DNA from: Deltaproteobacteria bacterium
Lineage (GTDB): Bacteria; Myxococcota_A; UBA9160; UBA4427
Length of the DNA: 48,614 bases
Direction of reading: 5' to 3'
Assembly: GCA_019310385.1 (NCBI GenBank)
Contig: JAFDEK010000016.1
Location: forward strand, 1 to 48,614
The position numbers and the translations under genes were made by a program. Of this stretch, positions 15,004 through 22,824 are shown piece after piece. The notes under the pieces were generated by a model. It was not told the DNA's origin and ran no database searches. It worked only from the letters and a program-made list of their open reading frames with translations. Numbering within the stretch: position 1 is the first letter of the stretch; every line of letters starts with the position of its first letter.

Positions 15004-16251
15004 TCACTCCTCCGGGTCCCGGGCCTCTCCGCGCTTGATCTGCAGAGACAGTCCTGCGCGCTCGGCCCGCCCCTGGCTGGCCCGCACCACTGCACCCGAG
15101 CCGAAGCGATCGGCGATCTCGTCGAGGGCGCGGTTGAGCTCGCGGCGGCGCTGGCGCTCGGGCGCCTCTCCGAAGAGGGGGAGCTGGTCGGGACCTTCCC
15201 CCTGGATGCCCGCCACCCCCACGCCCAGCAGGCGCACGGGCTCGCTGAACGCGGGCTCGTGGAGCAGGCGAATGGCCTCCTTGGCGATCACCTCACCGTC
15301 ATCGGTGACCTCGAGCAGGGTGATCCGCCGACTGCGGGCCGGATAGCCGCGCGGCCCCGGAGCCCTGCGCCGAGCGGGACGCCACTTGAGCACCACCGTA
15401 CGGGCCCGAACGCCGTCGCGGCGCAAGCGCCGGGCGACCGATTCCGCGTGGGTCAGGATCGTGGCCTCGAGCACGGAAGTGTCGGCGACGTCTCCTTCGA
15501 AGGTGTTCTCCTCGCTATAGGAGTGAGCCTCCCGCAAGGGCTCGACCTCACGCAGATCCTCGGCACGAGAGAGGCGCGCCACCTCGAGTCCCCAGTCGCC
15601 GAGCAAGGCCCGCAGGCGCTCCGGATCGGCCCGCGCCAGATCGCCGATCCGCGTCAGCCCCGCCGCCTCGAGGCGCGCCCCCGCCACCGGGCCCACACCC
15701 CAGATGCGGCGGACCGGAAGGGGATCGAGGAAGGCCCGCACCTCCTCGGCTCGCACCATCAACAGACCGTCGGGCTTGGCAAGATCGCTCGCGATCTTCG
15801 CCAGCATCTTCACGGGCGCAATGCCGACCGACACGGCAAGGCCCGTCTCCTGCCGGACCCGAGCACGCAGGCGCGCCCCCACCTCGGCGGGCGGGCCCAG
15901 CAGGCGCTCGGTCCCGGTGAGGTCGAGGAAGGCCTCGTCCAGGGAGAGCCCTTCGACCCGGGGCGAGAACTCCCCGAAGATCGCAAAGATGCGACGGGAC
16001 TCGCGCGCGTAGCGCGCCATGTCACCGCGCAGGAAGACCAGCTCGGGGCACAGCCGTCGCGCCTCGAAGGAGGGCATGGCAGAGCGCACCCCGAAGCGGC
16101 GCGCCTCGTAGCTCGCCGCCGCCACCACGCCCCGAGCGCTGCTCCCGCCGACCACGACGGGCCGACCCCGCAGCTCCGGGTGGTCGCGCTGCTCCACCGA
16201 CGCGTAGAAGGCGTCCATGTCAGCGTGCAAGATCGTGCGCGAGGCGCCCAC
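15004..16251 (-). CDS. dinB: DNA polymerase IV
   Basis: A 415-residue active-type Y-family polymerase for translesion synthesis. The catalytic residues are present: D11 in ADMDAFYAS, and S103-L-D105-E106 in GLSLDEAFLDLTG. Thumb and little-finger domains follow (VSVGIAPVKMLAKIASDLAKPDG, IWGVGPVAGARLEAAGL, YSEENTFEGDV). GPDQLPLF near the C-terminus is a beta-clamp-binding motif, followed by about 45 further residues. GTG at 16251 is chosen over the ATG at 16290 because GGAGG lies 5 bases upstream of it, whereas the ATG has no such site. It is third in an operon after a response regulator and a flavoprotein, an unusual context for dinB. Confidence 0.95.
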   Translation of the reverse strand: MGASRTILHADMDAFYASVEQRDHPELRGRPVVVGGSSARGVVAAASYEARRFGVRSAMPSFEARRLCPELVFLRGDMARYARESRRIFAIFGEFSPRVEGLSLDEAFLDLTGTERLLGPPAEVGARLRARVRQETGLAVSVGIAPVKMLAKIASDLAKPDGLLMVRAEEVRAFLDPLPVRRIWGVGPVAGARLEAAGLTRIGDLARADPERLRALLGDWGLEVARLSRAEDLREVEPLREAHSYSEENTFEGDVADTSVLEATILTHAESVARRLRRDGVRARTVVLKWRPARRRAPGPRGYPARSRRITLLEVTDDGEVIAKEAIRLLHEPAFSEPVRLLGVGVAGIQGEGPDQLPLFGEAPERQRRRELNRALDEIADRFGSGAVVRASQGRAERAGLSLQIKRGEARDPEE

Positions 16252-16303
16252 GCGCCCCTCCTTCGCTGCAGACCGTCCGCGAGGCCCCATGCAGCCGGTC
16301 TCT

Positions 16304-17650
16304 CTACAAGCCCTGGTGCGGATCGTCGGAGAGGCTCCGCACCACCTCCGAGGCCGCGCGCATCCCGCTCGTGAGGGCCCCTTCCACGTAAGGTCCCACT
16401 AGGTAGTCGCCACAGAAGGCGAGACGGGCGGAGCGATCCGCGCGTCCCAGGAAGCCAGTCAGCCCCTGCAAATGGCCCGGGGCGAAGTGCGGCAGCATGG
16501 CGGGCCAGCGATGAACGACGACCTTGCGAGGCGAGAGACTCCCGAGCGGCGTACGGGACAGGTTGTCGAGCACCAGGCCTGCTACCTCCCCGTCCGCGGC
16601 CCCCCAGACCCGGGACGTAGCTGCCTCGCTGAGCGTCGCGCGCAGCAGCCCCGCACCGGGCGGCGCGGCGCCGCCCTTGCAGTGTTCGGCCGCGAGGCCG
16701 TAGAGGTCGGAGCCCGGTCGCCGGGGGAACGCGACACCGCAATGAGTCAATGCGGCAGGCGCTTCGTCGAGGAGCAGGTGTGCGACGATGCCGCGGGTGT
16801 AGCGCATGCCCTCGAAGAAGCCGCGCTCCCGGGGCGTGAGCTTGGGACACAGCTCCGCGACGGCCGTACCGGGAACGGCGACCACGGCGGCGTCCGCCAC
16901 CACGCTTCCCTCGCGCCCCTCGCGGCCCCCCACCCGGTAGCGAACCCGGGCGCCGTCGGTCTCGGTCTCGACCGAAGAGACCAGGCAGTCGGTTCGCACG
17001 GACACTTCGCGCGCGAGGGCGGCGGTGAAGCGCCCGAGCCCCCCGTGCATGGCCTGAAGCTGGGAATCGCCCAGGGCCAGGCGCAGCACCAGCAGGACGA
17101 AAGCGCTGGAGAGGCTCTCGATGTCGCTGTCGAAGGTGGCGGAGAGCATGGGGCCGATCCACTCGTCCCGCGCCTCGACGCCCGCGATGCGGGCCAGGTA
17201 GCCCGCGGCGTCTTCGACGTCGAGGCCAGCCGCGCGCTCGGGCCGCAGCGGATCCAGCACATCGCGGTGACGCAGTAGCTCGACGGCAAGACGCCCGAGC
17301 CGGAGCTTCGCACCCAGGGAGAGCAGCGGAGACCGGAGGATGCGCCTCGAGTCCGCCCAGTCGGCATCCTCGAAGCGGCCGTTGTGAAACACCGCGTTGC
17401 CGCTGCCGGCTAGAGGCTGGATCGCGCCCTCGAGCCCCAGGAGACCCGCCACCCCGTGGAAGCCGCGGTAGCCGCTGGTCACGAGGCGCGCGCCGCGTTC
17501 GAGCAGGTAGTCGCCCTCCCGCTCGCTGCGCATGCGCCCACCCGCCGTCGCCTCGCTCTCGAGTACCTCGACGTCGTGGCCGGCGCGCACCAGCCGCCAC
17601 GCGCAGGTCAGCCCCGCCACCCCGCCGCCGACCACCACGATCGAAGCCAT
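16304..17650 (-). CDS. FAD-dependent amine oxidase-like protein (protoporphyrinogen oxidase/desaturase-like)
   Basis: A 448-residue flavoprotein. It begins MASIVVVGGGVAGLTCAWRLVRAGHDVEVLE, a full dinucleotide-binding fold, then TAGGRMRSE, the GG-R-motif typical of the amine oxidase/protoporphyrinogen oxidase/phytoene desaturase group. The middle MHGGLGRFTAALAREV and the C-terminal LAFCGDYLVGPYVEGALTSGMRAA also fit this group. The substrate cannot be read. Its ATG lies 2 bp after the response-regulator stop, and dinB follows 52 bp downstream, so the three are probably one transcript. Confidence 0.87.
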   Translation of the reverse strand: MASIVVVGGGVAGLTCAWRLVRAGHDVEVLESEATAGGRMRSEREGDYLLERGARLVTSGYRGFHGVAGLLGLEGAIQPLAGSGNAVFHNGRFEDADWADSRRILRSPLLSLGAKLRLGRLAVELLRHRDVLDPLRPERAAGLDVEDAAGYLARIAGVEARDEWIGPMLSATFDSDIESLSSAFVLLVLRLALGDSQLQAMHGGLGRFTAALAREVSVRTDCLVSSVETETDGARVRYRVGGREGREGSVVADAAVVAVPGTAVAELCPKLTPRERGFFEGMRYTRGIVAHLLLDEAPAALTHCGVAFPRRPGSDLYGLAAEHCKGGAAPPGAGLLRATLSEAATSRVWGAADGEVAGLVLDNLSRTPLGSLSPRKVVVHRWPAMLPHFAPGHLQGLTGFLGRADRSARLAFCGDYLVGPYVEGALTSGMRAASEVVRSLSDDPHQGL

Positions 17651-17652
17651 GG

Positions 17653-18075
17653 CTAGGCCCCCTCCGCTACGCCGGAAGCCGCGCCGCGCACCGCGGCCAG
17701 CAGGTCCTGCACGATCTTCAGCAGGAGCTTGGGCGAGAAGGGCTTGCGCAGAAAGACCCCGCCCCTCGCCTCGACCTGCGTCCGTATGGCGTCGTCGATG
17801 GTGTCGCCACTGGTGAGCACGACAGGCACGCCGTCGTGGCGGGTGACGAGACGATCCAGCAGCTCATCGATCCCTCTGGGCGGGAGGATGACATCCAGAA
17901 CCACGAGGCGGATTTCGTCGTGATGGGCTTCGAGAATCGCCATGGCCTCATTGGCATCCGCGGCGGAGAGCACCCGGAAAGATCCGCGCTCGAGCACCCG
18001 CGTCATCAGGCGCAGCAGCTGGGGCTCGTCGTCGACGACGAGCAGCGTCGTGGATGCGCTCTCTTCGCTGGACAC
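17653..18075 (-). CDS. Single-domain response regulator
   Basis: A 140-residue CheY-like receiver with no output domain. Acidic pocket D15/D16 (LLVVDDEPQLL), phosphoacceptor D61 (VVLDVILPP), S89 (VVLTSGDT) and K111 (FLRKPFSP) are all in place. GTG at 18075 starts just before the domain; TATCAT lies 6 bases upstream and no Shine-Dalgarno is visible. It is first in an operon with an amine-oxidase-like protein and dinB. The cognate kinase is unknown; the soluble kinase-like protein at 4.4-5.1 kb is the only candidate in the window and is 13 kb away. Confidence 0.9.
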   Translation of the reverse strand: MSSEESASTTLLVVDDEPQLLRLMTRVLERGSFRVLSAADANEAMAILEAHHDEIRLVVLDVILPPRGIDELLDRLVTRHDGVPVVLTSGDTIDDAIRTQVEARGGVFLRKPFSPKLLLKIVQDLLAAVRGAASGVAEGA

Positions 18076-18081
18076 GGCTGG

Positions 18082-18087
18082 ATGATA
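18082..18087 (-). promoter_or_regulatory. Candidate -10 hexamer (TATCAT) for the response regulator-dinB operon
   Basis: On the minus strand TATCAT ends 6 bases before the GTG start at 18075, the same spacing as in the metF, TDH, imuA and dnaE2 starts. No good -35 is seen. Confidence 0.3.
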
Positions 18088-18243
18088 GTGCGGATGCGGC
18101 CGCGATCGGAGGGGAAAAGCCCGTCGATCCTGGTAACCCCTCTCGATGTTATGCTTTTGCCCGGTTACGGGGCCGGAGTCGGCCGCAAAGGAAGACCGGG
18201 AAGGCCGAGAACCAGGGAGCAAGAAGAGAAAGGGAGAAGATCG

Positions 18244-18732
18244 ATGAGATCGTTTCAGGGAATCTGCCTGCCCGCGCTGCTGGCCGTCACGCTCGGCATT
18301 GCTCCTTCCCTCGCGGCAGGCGATGTCGCCAACTGGGACCAGGCGAAGGTGACCGAGCTGGCGGGGCAGTTCGCCAAGGACGCCCAGAAGGCCTACGACG
18401 CGCTGTATCGACAGGGCAGCACCAGCGGGGCGAGAGGCTCGGGCCAGGCCTTCACGTACAACAAGCTCGTCGACGGCGTGCGCCTCATCGCCTCGGAGGC
18501 CCGGCACCTTCACGCATCCCTCGAGAAGGGTAAGGATCACGATTCCACCTACCACACCTTCAAGCGCATCGCGGAGCTGGTACACGACGCCCAGGTAGAC
18601 GTGCGCTTTCTCTTCGTCGAGCACATGACCCAGGAGAAGATCGACACGGCCGCCGGGAGCCTGCAGGCGCTCGCCGCCTACTACGACCCGGGTGCCATCC
18701 AGATCCCGAAGCGCAGGAGCCAGGGGGACTGA
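18244..18732 (+). CDS. Exported protein of unknown function
   Basis: A 162-residue protein with an N-terminal signal peptide (MRSFQGICLPALLAVTLGIAPSLAAG, cleavage probably after A-A near residues 24-25). The mature part is soluble and helical, with NWDQAKVTELAGQFAKDAQKAYDALY, many histidines (EARHLHASLEKGKDHDSTYHTF) and a C-terminal four-helix-like pattern. GGGAGAAG 5 bases before the ATG is a good ribosome-binding site. It lies between the divergent response regulator and dnaE2. No family is recognised; periplasmic location is inferred from the signal peptide. Confidence 0.82.
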   Translation: MRSFQGICLPALLAVTLGIAPSLAAGDVANWDQAKVTELAGQFAKDAQKAYDALYRQGSTSGARGSGQAFTYNKLVDGVRLIASEARHLHASLEKGKDHDSTYHTFKRIAELVHDAQVDVRFLFVEHMTQEKIDTAAGSLQALAAYYDPGAIQIPKRRSQGD

Positions 18733-18802
18733 TCCCGAGTTCGGGAAAGCGAAGCACGCGATCACGCGGCTCCCCGAAGCTGCTCGATTTGCCTTGATCT
18801 CT

Positions 18803-18874
18803 CTTCTTGTTCTGGGGCCTTCTTGACCTGGGCCCCTTCTTGACCCGGGGCGAAAACAAGACGAAAATCGAGGC
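18803..18874 (+). promoter_or_regulatory. dnaE2 promoter with CGAA-N7-CGAA direct repeat and triplicated -35 block
   Basis: CTTCTTG begins at 18803, 18819 and 18836 (16- and 17-bp steps); the last two give TTGACC. From the third copy, TTGACC (18840-18845) is followed 17 bases later by GAAAAT (18863-18868), then 6 bases to the ATG at 18875. CGAA occurs at 18851-18854 and 18862-18865, with spacer AACAAGA. The spacing is base-for-base identical to the imuA promoter. Co-regulation by one repressor, probably LexA, is inferred. Confidence 0.6.
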
Positions 18875-21800
18875 ATGTGCCCCGTCCCCCCCCTGCGTCC
18901 CGCCGCCACTCGGGACTCCTCTCGGGACTACTCTCGGGACTACATCGAGCTGCGCGCGCGCAGCGCCTTCTCCTTCCTCGAGGGCGCCTCGGAGCCCGAG
19001 GATCTGGTCGAGCGGGCGGCCGAGCTCGAGTACCCCGCCCTGGCCCTGGCCGACCGCGAAGGCGTCTACGGCGGGCCCCGCTTCCACCGTGCGGCGGTCG
19101 CCGCGGGGCTGCGCGCCATCCAGGGTGCCGAGGTCACCGTCGCTCCCGCTCCGGCTCGCGAGCGCCCCACCCCTGAAGAGCAGCCATCGGGCCGCCTGCT
19201 CCTGCTCGTCGAGTCGCCCCGGGGCTGGCGCAACCTGTGCCGGCTCCTCACCCTCGGCCATCGCGACGCGCCCAAGGGCGAGGCTCGGGTCGCCTGGGAG
19301 GACGTCGAGGAGCACGCCGGCGACCTCACCGCCCTGGTGCGCGGCAACGCCGGTCTCGCTCCCGCCTTCCTCGACCGTGCCGTGGGGGTCTTCGGCAGCG
19401 CGGCCAGCGGGAGCCCGCCCGGCCCGGGCCGCTGCGGCCTGGGCGAAGCGGGCAGGCTCTGGGTCGACGTCTCACGCTCCCTGGAGCGACGGGCCGAGGT
19501 CGCGACGCGACGGGCTGCGGCCCTGGCCGAGGCCGCCCGGGTTCCGGTAGTCGCCACGGGAGACGTGCGCTGCGCGCGCGCCGCAGAGCGCAGCCTCCTC
19601 GACGCCCTCACCTGTCTACACCACAAGACCACCCTCGACCGCGCGGGACGACTGCTCCTGCCCAACGGCGAGCGCTTCCTGCAGGGGCGCCGGCAGATGG
19701 CCGGGCGCTTCGCCGACCGGCCCGAGTGGGTTCGCGCCACCCGCGCCATCGCCGAGCGCTGCGCCTTCGGCCTCGAAAAGCTGGGCTATCGCTTTCCCGA
19801 CTACCCGCTTCCAGCTACCTGCACGAGCCAGGATGAAGTCCTCGCGCGCCTCACCTACGAAGGGGCGCGGGGCCGCTACGGAAGTCCCCTGCCCCCCCGC
19901 GTCCGCCGACAGCTCGAGCACGAGCTGCGGGTGATCGCCAAGCTGGGACTCGCGGGCTACTTCCTCATCGTTCACGACATCTCCTGCCATGCCCGGGAGC
20001 AGGGGATCCTGGTACAGGGCCGGGGCTCGGCGGCCAACAGCGCCGTGTGTTACGCCCTGGGCGTCACCGCCGTGGATCCGGTGGGGATGGAGCTTCTCTT
20101 CGAGCGTTTCCTCTCCGAAGAGCGCGGCGAGTGGCCCGACATCGACCTCGACCTGCCCTCGGGCGAGCGGCGCGAGCGCGTCATCCAATACGTCTACGGC
20201 AAGTACGGACCCCACGGCGCGGCCATGACGGCCAACGTCATCACCTATCGCACCCGGCTCGCCGTGCGCGAGATGGGCAAGGTGCTCGGCATGGAGCCCG
20301 ACACCGTGGACCGCCTGGCGAAGCTGCTGGCGAGCCTCGAGCACCGGGACGACAGCCGCGGCAACGATCCGGAGGATCTGGCCGATACCCTGCGCCAGGC
20401 CGGGGTCGACCCCAGGGCCCAGCGCACCGCCCAGCTCATCGCGCTGGTGGAACGGGTGCGGGGTCTGCCTCGGCACCTGGGCCAGCACAGCGGCGGTGTC
20501 GTCATCGCCCGGGGGCGCCTGGACGAGGTGGTCCCCATCGAGCCCGCCAGCATGCAGGGGCGCTCGGTGGTGCAGTGGGACAAGGACGACTGCGCGAGCC
20601 TCGGCATCATCAAGATCGACCTGCTGGGGCTCGGCATGCTCGCCGCCCTCGAGGAGACCCTCCCGCTCATCCGCGAGCACGAGGGGGTGGAGGTCGACCT
20701 CGCCCACCTGCCTCCGGATGATCCAGCTACGTACGCGATGATGCGTCGCGCCGACACCATCGGTGTCTTCCAGATCGAGAGTCGCGCCCAGATGGCCACC
20801 CTGCCCCGCTTGAAGCCGGCCTGCTTCTACGACCTGGTGGTGGAGATCGCGCTCATCCGTCCTGGCCCCATCGTGGGCCAGATGGTGCACCCCTACCTGG
20901 CGAGGCGCGCCGGCCAGGAGCCGGTCACTTATCCCCACCCGGATCTCGAGCCCGCGCTGAAGCGCACCCTGGGTGTGCCCCTCTTCCAGGAGCAGATCCT
21001 GCGTATCGCCATGATCGCCGCGGACTTCAGCGGCGGCGAGGCCGAGGAGCTGCGCCGCGCCATGGGGTTCAAGCGTTCGGCGGAGAAGATGGTGCGCATC
21101 GAGCAGCGCCTGCGCGCGGGCATGACGAAGCGGGGCCTGTCCCGGGAGGCCCAGGAGGACATCGTGCGACAGATCTCCTCCTTTGCGCTCTATGGCTTCC
21201 CCGAGTCCCACTCGGCCTCCTTCGCCCTCATCGCGTACGCGTCGGCCTGGCTCAAGTGTCACCATCCCGCGGCCTTCCTCGCGGGCCTGCTCAACGCCTA
21301 TCCCCTGGGCTTCTACAATCCCGCCACCCTGGTGAAGGATGCCCAGCGCCACGGCGTCGAGGTGCGGCCCATCGACGTCACTCGCTCGAGCTGGAAGTGC
21401 GGCCTCGAGAGCGACACCGAGAGCGGTCAGCCCGCCCTGCGCGTCGGCCTACGCTACGTGGGAGGGCTGCGGCAGGACTGTGCGACCGCGCTGGTGGCGG
21501 AGCGGTCCCTGCAGCCCTTCGCGGACCTCGGCGACCTCACCCGGCGGGTAGCCTTCAAGGGTGCCGAGCTGGGCGCCCTGGCCGAGCTGGGCGCCCTGGC
21601 GGGACTGCGGGGCAGCCCCGCGCGCGACGAACGGCGCGCCGCCCTGTGGCAGGTGGCCGCCCTCGAACGGGATCCCCACTCCCTCTTTGCCGGCCGCGCT
21701 CCCGCCAGCGAGGAGGGGGCGAGCTCTCCCCTGCGCGAGCTCTCGCCCCTGGAGCGCACCCTGGCCGACTATCGCCTGGCGGGCCTCACCCCCGGCCCCC

Positions 21801-22162
21801 AGCTCCTCGCCCACCTGCGCGAGGACCTGCGCCAGCGCGGCATCCTCTCCGCCTGCGAGCTGAAAGCGGTGCCCGACGGCCGCTTCGTCCGCACCGCGGG
21901 CCACGTGGTCGTTCGCCAGCGCCCCGGCTCGGCCAAGGGCTTCACCTTTCTCACCCTGGAGGACGAGACCGGCACCTCGAACGCCATCCTCACCCCCGCC
22001 ATGTTCCGGCGCTTCCGCGTCCCCATGGCGAGCGCCCCCCTGCTCGAGATCGCAGGCCCCCTGCAAAACGCCGAAGGCGTCATCCACGTACGCATCCGCC
22101 ACCTCCGCCCCCTCCAAATCCCCCCCTCCGCCCCCCTCCCCCAACCCCACAACTACCTCTAA
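18875..22162 (+). CDS. dnaE2: Error-prone DNA polymerase DnaE2 (ImuC)
   Basis: A 1095-residue C-family polymerase alpha subunit of the DnaE2 type, the catalytic partner of ImuA/ImuB. The N-terminal PHP domain (YIELRARSAFSFLEGASEPEDLV, ALALADREGVYGGPRFH) lacks the first histidines of a metal-dependent PHP exonuclease, as expected for DnaE2. The palm carries GRGSAANSAVCYALG and the catalytic Asp pair in WPDIDLDLPSGERRE (about residue 420), then HSGGVVIA, KIDLLGLGML, IGVFQIESRAQM and ALIRPGPIVG. A helix-hairpin-helix and OB-fold region (VRTAGHVVVRQRPGSAKGFTFLTLEDETG) ends the protein. Residues about 9-20 are encoded by a short 12-bp direct repeat. The gene is not contiguous with imuAB. Confidence 0.95.
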   Translation: MCPVPPLRPAATRDSSRDYSRDYIELRARSAFSFLEGASEPEDLVERAAELEYPALALADREGVYGGPRFHRAAVAAGLRAIQGAEVTVAPAPARERPTPEEQPSGRLLLLVESPRGWRNLCRLLTLGHRDAPKGEARVAWEDVEEHAGDLTALVRGNAGLAPAFLDRAVGVFGSAASGSPPGPGRCGLGEAGRLWVDVSRSLERRAEVATRRAAALAEAARVPVVATGDVRCARAAERSLLDALTCLHHKTTLDRAGRLLLPNGERFLQGRRQMAGRFADRPEWVRATRAIAERCAFGLEKLGYRFPDYPLPATCTSQDEVLARLTYEGARGRYGSPLPPRVRRQLEHELRVIAKLGLAGYFLIVHDISCHAREQGILVQGRGSAANSAVCYALGVTAVDPVGMELLFERFLSEERGEWPDIDLDLPSGERRERVIQYVYGKYGPHGAAMTANVITYRTRLAVREMGKVLGMEPDTVDRLAKLLASLEHRDDSRGNDPEDLADTLRQAGVDPRAQRTAQLIALVERVRGLPRHLGQHSGGVVIARGRLDEVVPIEPASMQGRSVVQWDKDDCASLGIIKIDLLGLGMLAALEETLPLIREHEGVEVDLAHLPPDDPATYAMMRRADTIGVFQIESRAQMATLPRLKPACFYDLVVEIALIRPGPIVGQMVHPYLARRAGQEPVTYPHPDLEPALKRTLGVPLFQEQILRIAMIAADFSGGEAEELRRAMGFKRSAEKMVRIEQRLRAGMTKRGLSREAQEDIVRQISSFALYGFPESHSASFALIAYASAWLKCHHPAAFLAGLLNAYPLGFYNPATLVKDAQRHGVEVRPIDVTRSSWKCGLESDTESGQPALRVGLRYVGGLRQDCATALVAERSLQPFADLGDLTRRVAFKGAELGALAELGALAGLRGSPARDERRAALWQVAALERDPHSLFAGRAPASEEGASSPLRELSPLERTLADYRLAGLTPGPQLLAHLREDLRQRGILSACELKAVPDGRFVRTAGHVVVRQRPGSAKGFTFLTLEDETGTSNAILTPAMFRRFRVPMASAPLLEIAGPLQNAEGVIHVRIRHLRPLQIPPSAPLPQPHNYL

Positions 22163-22163
22163 C

Positions 22164-22364
22164 AACGCAAGGGGAGGGGACGGTCCTTAACGCAAGGTGG
22201 GGACCTTCTTTCGGATGCAACGCCGCGTGACGAATGAACTTCGGAAAGAACGTCCCCCCGATGCTTCCGTTAAGGACCGTCCCCTCCCCTTGCGTTACGC
22301 GTGCGAGGGACGTTTCTTCCGATCTGACGCTGTGTCACAACGGAAGGTCGGAAGGAACGTCCCC
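22164..22364. repeat. REP-like repeat cluster 1: 28-bp perfect inverted arms plus degenerate inner copies
   Basis: Arms at 22164-22191 and 22269-22296 are perfect 28-bp inverted copies with the core GGGGACGGTCCTTAAC, separated by 77 bp. Degenerate copies follow the same plan: AACGCAAGG-TGGGGACC (22189-22206), CGGAAAGAACGTCCCC (22242-22257), GGGACGTTTCTTCCG (22307-22321) and CGGAAGGAACGTCCCC (22349-22364). The cluster starts 2 bases after the dnaE2 stop and ends 48 bases before the next gene. It shares its core with clusters at 29.3 and 31.7 kb. Confidence 0.9.
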
Positions 22365-22412
22365 TTATTTTGCTATCATGGTGGATGCGGAGGGGGGCCA
22401 CGGAGGGACGCC

Positions 22413-22802
22413 ATGGCGCTCAACAAGCCCAGCATCGGCGAGAACGAGTCAGTCACCCGACTGCAGCTGATCCGGCGCAAGCTGGCCGAGATGAGAGGCG
22501 CCGAGCAAGGCCGTAAGCTGGAACGCGAGCGGCAACGGGTGCTCCACCACGATATGTGCCCCAGCTGTGGCTCGCGCCTGAGCAGGGCCCGCTACCGCGA
22601 CCGAAGCATTGCGCGCTGCGGCGATTGCCGCGGCGCGTGGCTGAGCGAGGAGGACCTGCTCGGCCTCGTGGGACGCGATTGGCACACCCTGCGCGACATC
22701 GAGCGCTTCTTCGAGAAGGTGAGTCACGCGACACCCATCTCCGAGCTGTGGCCCTGGGACGCCCCCGCGAGCCCCGAGCACGAAGATCAGCCGGAGCGCT
22801 GA
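22413..22802 (+). CDS. TFIIB-type zinc-ribbon protein
   Basis: A 129-residue protein with a zf-TFIIB-like ribbon: C49-x2-C52 (MCPSCGSRL) and C69-x2-C72 (ARCGDCRGAWLSEEDL), the last segment being typical of this family. The N-terminus is basic and helical (TRLQLIRRKLAEMRGAEQGRKLERERQRV). The ATG has GGAGG 7 bases upstream. Biochemical role is unknown for the family. A possible extended -10 (GCTATCAT, 22372-22379) lies at the end of the repeat cluster. It converges on the carboxylesterase with 22 bp between stops. Confidence 0.85.
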   Translation: MALNKPSIGENESVTRLQLIRRKLAEMRGAEQGRKLERERQRVLHHDMCPSCGSRLSRARYRDRSIARCGDCRGAWLSEEDLLGLVGRDWHTLRDIERFFEKVSHATPISELWPWDAPASPEHEDQPER

Positions 22803-22824
22803 CCGGGCGCATCACTCCACCGCT

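Noticed and set aside
18876..19176. Small genes overlapping the dnaE2 start in other frames.
   Set aside because: Arg/Pro-rich translations without ribosome-binding sites; the PHP domain frame explains the region.
22164..22412. Insertion sequence with terminal inverted repeats after dnaE2.
   Set aside because: Only 133 bp between the arms, no transposase and no target-site duplication seen; the REP-like explanation fits all three clusters better.
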